In this document: piece by piece, positions 58,390-64,000 of the stretch
Layout: every line of letters starts with the position of its first letter
Position numbering within the stretch: the stretch's first letter is position 1
Assembly: GCF_004354365.1 (NCBI RefSeq)
Contig: NZ_SJCY01000010.1
Location: 62,001-126,000, forward strand
Reading direction: 5' to 3'
Source: Pedobacter changchengzhani
GTDB lineage: Bacteria > Bacteroidota > Bacteroidia > Sphingobacteriales > Sphingobacteriaceae
Length of the DNA: 64,000 bases
Program-made: the position numbers and the translations under genes
The notes under the pieces: generated by a model
What the model saw: the letters and a program-made list of their open reading frames with translations, nothing else
Told to the model about the DNA's origin: nothing
Databases searched by the model: none

Positions 58390-58875
58390 ATGATGAAAAT
58401 AAAATACTTTTTACTTTTCTTATGCTTTGTAGGTTGCCTTTCTGCATGTAAAAAGGGTGAGATAGTTGAGCCTTACAATCCTGTGCCTCAATTTCAGGCA
58501 GATACCACAGCAATTAGAAGTTTTGTTACATTGAATGCTATTCCTGTACAAAAGTTTCTTACTTATGGTGTTTATTATCAAGTTATTGACCCAGGCGTAG
58601 GAACCATTGATTGGAAGGTATCGAGAAAAATTACTGTTGATTATACTGGTAAATTATTAAACGGAACAACGTTCGACTCCTCAAAAGGTACACCGGTGTT
58701 ATTTTATTTAGATAATTTAATTATAGGATGGCGGGTTGCAATACCTAAAATTCAAAAAGGTGGTAAAATTAGATTTTTTGTACCATCTTACTATGGTTAC
58801 GGTAATGTAGCGACCGGGCCAGTACCTGCAAATTCAGTTTTAGATTTCACCGTTACACTTACAGACGTACAATAA
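58390..58875 (+). CDS. FKBP-type peptidyl-prolyl isomerase, lipoprotein (second of three)
   Basis: 161 aa from ATG ATG at 58390; the longer frame from 58333 crosses the predicted promoter. Lipobox LSAC followed by KKGE, as in surface-exposed Bacteroidota lipoproteins. FKBP domain in the C-terminal ~110 residues: ITVDYTGKLLNGTTFDSSKG, LIIGWRVAIPKIQKGGKIRFFVPSYYGYG, NSVLDFTVTL. It is close to the first copy in sequence (LIxGWxxxIPKIQKGGxIR), so they are tandem duplicates. Only four bases separate it from the third gene. Confidence 0.92.
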   Translation: MMKIKYFLLFLCFVGCLSACKKGEIVEPYNPVPQFQADTTAIRSFVTLNAIPVQKFLTYGVYYQVIDPGVGTIDWKVSRKITVDYTGKLLNGTTFDSSKGTPVLFYLDNLIIGWRVAIPKIQKGGKIRFFVPSYYGYGNVATGPVPANSVLDFTVTLTDVQ

Positions 58876-58879
58876 ATTA

Positions 58880-59788
58880 ATGAAAAATTTTAATAAACTT
58901 AGTTTAATAGCATTATTATTCTCTATAGTATTTTTAACGTCTTGTAAAAAGGAATATGATTCTATACAAATTGTAGATGATGCTGCTATACAAACCTACA
59001 TTCAAAAAAATAACCTTACGGGTTTGATGAAGGCTGATCCTGACGGTTCTGGGTTTTACTATCAGGTTTTGGATCCAGGTACAGGAAATACAATGGCCAA
59101 TAAAGATTCGGTGTTATTTAATTATCAGTATAAATCGTTAACCAACGGTAATACATTTTTTGGGACGCCTGCAAATAGCAATAACGGCACTTATTTGGGT
59201 TATTTAGCAGAGCCTAATTTTCCAAATGCGTTCAGACAATCGTTACAGGGATTAAAATATGGTGCTAAAGTCCGTGTAATTATCCCGTCGTACCTTGCTT
59301 TCGGTAAAAACGGAAGCACATCGGTTAACATTGGCTCGAATGAAATAATAGATGCTTACATCAATACGTTCAGCACGAATAAACAATGGGAATTGGACGA
59401 CACTAAAATTCAAACTTTTTTAACAGCAAAGTCTTTGACCGCAGTTAAAGATCCATCGAGAGTTTACTATATTACAAGCAATCCTGGCACGGGAACCGAT
59501 GTAATTACCAAAGAAAGCACATTGGTTGTGAAATATACTGGTCGTTTATTAGATGGTACGGTTTTCGATTCATCAACCGATGGAACATTTTCTACTACAT
59601 TAAATTCGGTTGTAAGAGGTTGGAGTGTTCTAACAAATCTTAAAGCTGGGGGTAAAATGAGAATTTTTATCCCTTCTGATTTAGGTTACGGAACAGCAGG
59701 AAGTTTTAGCCAGGTAACTGGTGCGCAAACCATTCCGTCTAATGCAATATTGGATTTTGATATTGAAATTGTAAGCGTTACCAATTAA
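58880..59788 (+). CDS. Double-domain FKBP-type isomerase, lipoprotein (third of three)
   Basis: 302 aa; lipobox LTSC followed by KKE. It carries two FKBP-like modules. The first (residues ~30-165: GFYYQVLDPGTG, FRQSLQGLKYGAKVRVIIPSYLAFG) is degenerate in the GKLLDGxxFDSS strand. The second (~170-300: VVKYTGRLLDGTVFDSSTDG, AGGKMRIFIPSDLGYG, NAILDFDIEIVSV) is intact. It probably arose by fusion of tandem copies. Its stop overlaps the stop of the convergent photolyase gene by sharing TTAA. Confidence 0.9.
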   Translation: MKNFNKLSLIALLFSIVFLTSCKKEYDSIQIVDDAAIQTYIQKNNLTGLMKADPDGSGFYYQVLDPGTGNTMANKDSVLFNYQYKSLTNGNTFFGTPANSNNGTYLGYLAEPNFPNAFRQSLQGLKYGAKVRVIIPSYLAFGKNGSTSVNIGSNEIIDAYINTFSTNKQWELDDTKIQTFLTAKSLTAVKDPSRVYYITSNPGTGTDVITKESTLVVKYTGRLLDGTVFDSSTDGTFSTTLNSVVRGWSVLTNLKAGGKMRIFIPSDLGYGTAGSFSQVTGAQTIPSNAILDFDIEIVSVTN

Positions 59789-61203
59789 GATAACGCTTCT
59801 TTATAAACTTTAAGCACTCTTTCTCGTGCAAATTTATGCTCAACTATTGGTTGGGCATATTTTTTTGTCCCAAATTCTGGCACCCACTTTTTAATGTATT
59901 TAAATTCTGGGTCGAATTTTTTAGTTTGAAGTTCTGGATTGAAAACTCTAAAATATGGCGCAGCGTCATTTCCTGATCCTGATGCCCATTGCCAACCGCC
60001 AACATTACTTGCCATCTCATAATCTAAAAGTTTTTCAGCGAAATAGGTTTCTCCCCACCTCCAGTCAATTAGCAAATGTTTGGTTAAAAAACTACCAACA
60101 ATCATCCGTACTCGGTTGTGCATCCAGCCAGTTTGGTTAAGTTGGCGCATACCAGCATCAACAATTGGATAACCGGTTTCGCCTCTGCACCAAGCTTTAA
60201 ACTCGTCCTCATTATTTCGCCATTGTATTTTATCGTATTGTTTTTTAAAAGAGCCAGATGCCGAATGAGGAAAATGCCATAAAATCGTCATGTAGAATTC
60301 TCGCCAAGCTAATTCTTTTAACCATATATAAGATTTCTCTTCAATAGCCTTTTGTGCAGCTTCTCTTATACTTAGCGTGCCAAACCGTAAATGCAAGCCA
60401 ACATGTGTTGTGCCTTCTAAAGCAGGGTAATCTCTCTTCTCCGCGTAAGTTGCCAATTTATCGGTATAGCTAATTTTTGGGAAATCTAAACTGCTTTTTT
60501 CAAAGCCCATTTCTTGTAGCGTTGGTGTAGAAAAGCGCTCAGTCTGCAATAGATTGTTTAAATAGTTTTCCGTTGGATAGGCTTTGGTATAGAAGCTATT
60601 CAGTTTAGCAAACCATTGATTGTAAAAAGGAGTAAATACGGTATAGGGTGTTTTATCAGCCTTTAAAATTTCATTTTTCTCAAAAATGACTTGGTCTTTA
60701 TATGTTTTGAAGATTATATTTTCACTCGCTAAAAACTCGGCCATGTTATCATCGCGCTCTCTAGCATAAGGTTCATAATCATTATTAATATAAACTTCTT
60801 TTACGGTGTACTGTTTTAATACATCAGGCCAAATCTCTTCCGGATTACCGTATTTGATTAATAAATCAGAGCCGTTGGCCTGTAATTGTACTTTAATATC
60901 CTCCAATGTTTGATAAATAAAGGTAACTCTATCATCCTCCTTATTAAGTTTGTCTAAAATATTTTTGTCGAATATAAAAAGCACGAGTACTGGATATTCA
61001 CTTTTAAGCGCATGGTAAAGCGCAGCATTGTCTTGTAAACGCAAATCTCGGCGCAACCAGCAAATCGTAACCCCTAAATCCCTGCCTGTCCGGCAGGCAG
61101 GCCCTGAAGGAGACTCTCCCGTTCTATTTTTTAACCCCTCCGCCCCTAAAGGGGAACTTACCCCTAAATCCCCTGAAGGGGACTTTTCCATTCTATTGTT
61201 CAT
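59785..61203 (-). CDS. phrB: Deoxyribodipyrimidine photolyase with a repeat-derived N-terminus
   Basis: Light-driven repair of cyclobutane pyrimidine dimers, with FAD and an antenna cofactor. The conserved protein begins at about residue 45 (VTICWLRRDLRLQDNAAL). The FAD-binding half carries LAWREFYMTILWHFP, DAGMRQLNQTGWMHNRVRMIVGSFLTKHLLIDWRWGE and NVGGWQWASGSGNDAAPYFRVFNP, the class I photolyase signature. The first ~44 residues (KSPSGDLGV, then ESPSGPACRTGRDLGV) are encoded by GC-rich intergenic-type repeats. No ATG exists between the repeats and the conserved part, so the extension is probably translated. Total length 472 aa. Confidence 0.94.
   Translation of the reverse strand: MNNRMEKSPSGDLGVSSPLGAEGLKNRTGESPSGPACRTGRDLGVTICWLRRDLRLQDNAALYHALKSEYPVLVLFIFDKNILDKLNKEDDRVTFIYQTLEDIKVQLQANGSDLLIKYGNPEEIWPDVLKQYTVKEVYINNDYEPYARERDDNMAEFLASENIIFKTYKDQVIFEKNEILKADKTPYTVFTPFYNQWFAKLNSFYTKAYPTENYLNNLLQTERFSTPTLQEMGFEKSSLDFPKISYTDKLATYAEKRDYPALEGTTHVGLHLRFGTLSIREAAQKAIEEKSYIWLKELAWREFYMTILWHFPHSASGSFKKQYDKIQWRNNEDEFKAWCRGETGYPIVDAGMRQLNQTGWMHNRVRMIVGSFLTKHLLIDWRWGETYFAEKLLDYEMASNVGGWQWASGSGNDAAPYFRVFNPELQTKKFDPEFKYIKKWVPEFGTKKYAQPIVEHKFARERVLKVYKEALS
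61068..61198. repeat. GC-rich repeats within the photolyase 5' coding region
   Basis: Palindromes CCCCTAAAGGGG and CCCCTGAAGGGG and the word CCTGCCTGTCCGGCAGGCAGG lie in frame at the start of the photolyase gene. They give the repeated peptide SPSG-DLGV. They are the same kind of repeat as at 61280-61340 and 33830-33890. Confidence 0.85.
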
Positions 61204-61279
61204 GTGAAATTTTATATTTTTTCTTACTTATCGCTCTTTCCACCACGCTTTTCCACTCGCGCTCTAGGTAGTGGTTTGT

Positions 61280-61340
61280 CCACCCTGCTTTTCAGCTCCC
61301 CCTTTAGGGCCTGCCTGCCGGACAGGCAGGGGTTGGGGGG
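61280..61340. repeat. 61-bp GC-rich repeat overlapping the epimerase 3' end
   Basis: 58 of 61 positions are the same as 33830-33890. The repeat covers the last 12 codons and the stop of the epimerase gene on the minus strand. Confidence 0.9.
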
Positions 61341-62236
61341 TACAACTCCCTTATCGCATCCTCCAACTTAATAAACTGAAACTGGTATCCTGCATCTAAA
61401 ATATGCTGTGCAGAAGTATTGCTACTCATCAAAATCGCGTCTGATCGTTCGCCCATTAAGGTTTTAAGTAAAAATTCTGGCACTTTAATTGGCCAGTATG
61501 GTCTATGAAAATGTTTTGCTAATGCTTTTGTTAGGGTTTCATTTGTTATAGGATAAGGTGCGCAGGCATTGTAAGCTCCACACATACTAGGGTTTTCTAC
61601 TGCTTTTATGTACATGTCCACCATATCATTTATATGTAGCCACGGCACCCATTGTTTTCCTGTGCCTAAAGCTGCACCTACAAATAATTTTACTGGCGTG
61701 GCAAGTTGAGGCAGCGCACCTCCTTTTAAGCTAAGTACAATCCCTGTTCTAAGTTTTACAACTCTTAAGCCCAATTTGTTTGCCTCATCAACAGCATTTT
61801 CCCAAAGCTTACAACAATCGGCTAAAAAGCCATAACCCACTTCAGTGTCTTCGGTTAAAATTTCATCGCCACAATCGCCATAAAAGCCTACTGCAGATGC
61901 AGCTATAAATGATTTGATTTGATGAGAATCCGATTTTTTAATTGCGTTTAGCACTAAAGATGTGGATTGAACTCTACTATCAATAATCGATTTTTTTCGA
62001 TCTTCGGTCCATTTTTTATCAACAACAGGTTCGCCTGCTAAATGAATAACTGCATCAACACCCTTAAGGCAATTGGCATCAATTTCTTGTTTTTCTACGC
62101 TCCAAACATAATTGTTAGGTTCATCGGTTTGCCTTCTCGAAAGTGTATTTACTTCATTACCTTGTGCCAATAACTGTTTTTTTAATGCAGTACCTACAAG
62201 TCCACTTGCGCCAGTAATCAATATTTTTTTTGCCAT
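61304..62236 (-). CDS. TIGR01777-family NAD-dependent epimerase (YfcH-like)
   Basis: 310 aa, extended SDR fold. The Rossmann motif ITGASGLVGTALKKQL is at the start, then VIHLAGEPV and a conserved SAAVGFYGD. The C-terminal helix region (LKTLMGERSDAILMSSNTSAQHILDAGYQFQF) is typical of TIGR01777. The substrate is unknown. The last dozen residues (PPTPACPAGRP) are encoded by a GC-rich repeat, so the native C-terminus has been replaced or extended. It is upstream of the photolyase on the same strand. Confidence 0.92.
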   Translation of the reverse strand: MAKKILITGASGLVGTALKKQLLAQGNEVNTLSRRQTDEPNNYVWSVEKQEIDANCLKGVDAVIHLAGEPVVDKKWTEDRKKSIIDSRVQSTSLVLNAIKKSDSHQIKSFIAASAVGFYGDCGDEILTEDTEVGYGFLADCCKLWENAVDEANKLGLRVVKLRTGIVLSLKGGALPQLATPVKLFVGAALGTGKQWVPWLHINDMVDMYIKAVENPSMCGAYNACAPYPITNETLTKALAKHFHRPYWPIKVPEFLLKTLMGERSDAILMSSNTSAQHILDAGYQFQFIKLEDAIRELYPPTPACPAGRP

Positions 62237-62488
62237 TATTTGTTAAAACAATAAAGATAGAAAAGGGTTTCAGTAGGCAATTACATTTAGCAAAATATAT
62301 TAACAAAACAAACTCGACGTTATGCACTTTATTTTAAAAATGGATGGTTTATGCCATATTTTTAAATTGAATATCGCGAAAGTGGGGCCTATTTTGTTGC
62401 CGATTTGTAAATATTGCTTTTGATGTTGTTATCGATCAAAAAAGTGGTTAATATTGTAGTCACTCCTAATCTTTGTTTCTCACATAAA

Positions 62489-63763
62489 ATGTCAAAAAAA
62501 ATCCTAGTCTGGTTTAGAAATGATCTTCGTTTACATGATAACGAAGTACTTTTTGAGGCAATTTCTAAATCGGATTCTATTTTGCCAGTTTATGTAGTCG
62601 ATCATCGATTATTTGATAAAACTAAGTACAACACCAATAAAACTGGAAGCATAAGGGCGAAGTTTATTTTAGAAAGTGTTACTGCTTTACGAGATTCCTT
62701 AAAAAAAATCGGAGGGAATTTACTCATTTTGTCGGGTAAGCCAGAAGATATTATCCCTCAAATTGCGAATGAGTATCAAATTAGCGAAGTGTATCATCAC
62801 CGCGAGGTTGCCTCAGAAGAAACCCATATATCTAGTTTAGTAGAAAATGGCTTGTGGAAGTACCGCATTAATTTAAAGCATTTTATTGGCCATACTTTGT
62901 ACAATAAGGAAGATTTACCTTTCCCTGTTAAGGACATTCCTGATGCTTTTAATCAGTTTAAAAAGAAAGTTGAGCGAGATGCGATTATAAAACCGTGTTT
63001 TGTTGCGCCAGAAAAAGTAAATGTTGCTGAACTTTCTGATTGGGGAAATTTACCAAGTTTGGATGCGTTGGGCATTATAGATCCTGAAAAGGATGAGCGT
63101 TCTGATTTCGATTTTACGGGTGGGGAGGAAGAAGGTTTGCTACATCTGCAGAAAGTTATTGATGAAATGCAATTGCCACCAACCTCGAAAAGAATAATTT
63201 TCGCCTCTAAACTCTCTGCCTGGCTGGCAATGGGTTGTTTGTCTCCGCGAAAAGTATATTGGGAAATTAAAAAAACAGAGCATATTCCACATACAAAAAC
63301 AATGTTCAATCATGTTTTATTAGGGTTGCTTTGGAGGGATTATTTTCGCTTTATGTTTAAAAAATATGGCAACACCTTTTTTAAGCCCCAAGGTTTTTCT
63401 AAAGATGTACATGTGGTTGCTGAAAATGAAGGCGAAAATTTAGAAAATTGGAAAAATGGAACAACTGGTTTTCCTGTGGTAGATGCAGTAATGACCGAAC
63501 TGAACAAAACTGGGTTTATTTCTAATATGGCTAGGCAAGCTGCGGCACTTTGCTTAATTCATAATTTGAAAGTAAACTGGATTTTTGGCGCAGCGTATTT
63601 CGAAGAACGATTAATAGATTATAATCCGGCCAGTAATTGGGGTAACTGGGTACAAATAGCAGGTTTGGGAAACGACCAAAAAGCTAAAACCAATTATAAC
63701 TTTGAAAAGAGCATTAAAATTATCGATCCCAAAGGTGATTACGTAACCTATTGGGCATCTTAG
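62489..63763 (+). CDS. Cryptochrome DASH family protein
   Basis: Blue-light-absorbing flavoprotein; the DASH type repairs dimers in single-stranded DNA. 424 aa from the ATG at 62489 (MSKKILVWFRNDLRLHDNEVL); the frame extends further up, but without family similarity. Visible: ASKLSAWLAMGCLSPRKVYWEI, LGLLWRDYFRFMFKKYG, and near the end NPASNWGNWVQIAGLGNDQK, the DASH version of the FAD-binding region. It has no DASH C-terminal extension. It is divergent from the epimerase-photolyase genes. Confidence 0.95.
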   Translation: MSKKILVWFRNDLRLHDNEVLFEAISKSDSILPVYVVDHRLFDKTKYNTNKTGSIRAKFILESVTALRDSLKKIGGNLLILSGKPEDIIPQIANEYQISEVYHHREVASEETHISSLVENGLWKYRINLKHFIGHTLYNKEDLPFPVKDIPDAFNQFKKKVERDAIIKPCFVAPEKVNVAELSDWGNLPSLDALGIIDPEKDERSDFDFTGGEEEGLLHLQKVIDEMQLPPTSKRIIFASKLSAWLAMGCLSPRKVYWEIKKTEHIPHTKTMFNHVLLGLLWRDYFRFMFKKYGNTFFKPQGFSKDVHVVAENEGENLENWKNGTTGFPVVDAVMTELNKTGFISNMARQAAALCLIHNLKVNWIFGAAYFEERLIDYNPASNWGNWVQIAGLGNDQKAKTNYNFEKSIKIIDPKGDYVTYWAS

Positions 63764-64000
63764 GTAATTTTTGTTTATGAGAATTTGAATGTCTTAACCA
63801 AATTTTAACCGAGAAAGTGCGAATTTTATCTCTGTTTTTTGGTTTTTTGCAGTGCCGAAAATTTTAATAATTCTTTCATTGTTCCGATGTGCATTTTTAT
63901 TTCATAAAATCACAATTTTATTAGCTTTTTTGCTGTTTATATAAGGTAAAGTTATAGTTTTGTAATGCTTATAGTAAACAATTAATAATGGGTAGTTTAT
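63764..64000 (+). other. Non-coding end of the window
   Basis: No gene is visible on either strand in these 237 bases. TAGTTTTG (63955-63962) fits TAnnTTTG and could be the -7 box of a gene beyond the window. Confidence 0.3.

Overview
The window looks like a chromosome segment of a Bacteroidota bacterium of the Sphingobacteriaceae type (Pedobacter-like). The reasons are its AT-rich composition, the near absence of Shine-Dalgarno sequences, several promoters of the TTG / TAnnTTTG type, polysaccharide-utilisation enzymes with signal peptides, lipoproteins starting C-K-K, and many short repeats between genes. This placement is inferred from gene content and motifs; no database search was possible.

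Layout. 1-6.0 kb: the end of a carbohydrate-utilisation cluster (GH43-like glycosidase, sodium/solute symporter, GH2 beta-galactosidase). 6.3-14.8 kb: a type I restriction-modification locus with two toxin-antitoxin modules set between its genes, in the order hsdR, vapB45/vapC45-like pair, hsdS, higB/higA-ImmA, hsdM. 14.9-15.8 kb: two tandem tRNA-fMet/tRNA-Glu units on the minus strand, preceded by three exact-period 78-bp repeats containing tRNA-fMet fragments. 15.9-22.9 kb: housekeeping genes (era, der, an S41 peptidase, murQ, a conserved unknown gene, a BI-1 family protein). 23.0-28.5 kb: a SAM-I riboswitch, metH, a four-helix-bundle gene and metF. 28.5-31.4 kb: two secreted paralogues flanked by matching arrays of small hairpins. 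31.4-36.5 kb: a thrABC operon (minus) preceded by a Thr/Ile-rich leader peptide and an attenuator. 36.7-41.0 kb: a PIN-domain toxin-antitoxin pair, an RND exporter, recO and tRNA-Val. 41.4-45.4 kb: an oxidative-stress group (ferritin-like protein, large catalase, ankyrin protein) and a small outer-membrane protein. 45.7-57.3 kb: fatty-acid activation and beta-oxidation (acyl-CoA ligase, MarR regulator, fused hydroxyacyl-CoA dehydrogenase/enoyl-CoA hydratase, thiolase, acyl-CoA dehydrogenase), with gamma-glutamyltransferase and another four-helix-bundle gene. 57.8-63.8 kb: three FKBP prolyl isomerase lipoproteins, a class I photolyase, a TIGR01777 epimerase and a cryptochrome-DASH protein.

The most unusual pattern is a set of intergenic inverted repeats with long arms built from iterated short words. 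The downstream arm usually ends within a few bases of the next start codon (metH, metF, thrC, the gene at 21533, the acyl-CoA dehydrogenase). Two of these elements, in the met and fatty-acid operons, hold a gene for a four-helix-bundle protein of the 23S rRNA intervening-sequence (IVP/S23) family. That is the architecture of rRNA intervening sequences, but placed between protein genes. Shorter copies without the gene share the same arms, which suggests full-length and miniature forms of one undescribed element class. A second repeat class, GC-rich and palindromic, has run into coding sequence at the N-terminus of thrB, the N-terminus of the photolyase and the C-terminus of the epimerase.

All functions come from recognising motifs and family features by eye. 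Starts were moved from the longest open frame where an internal ATG, a signal peptide or a promoter made that better.
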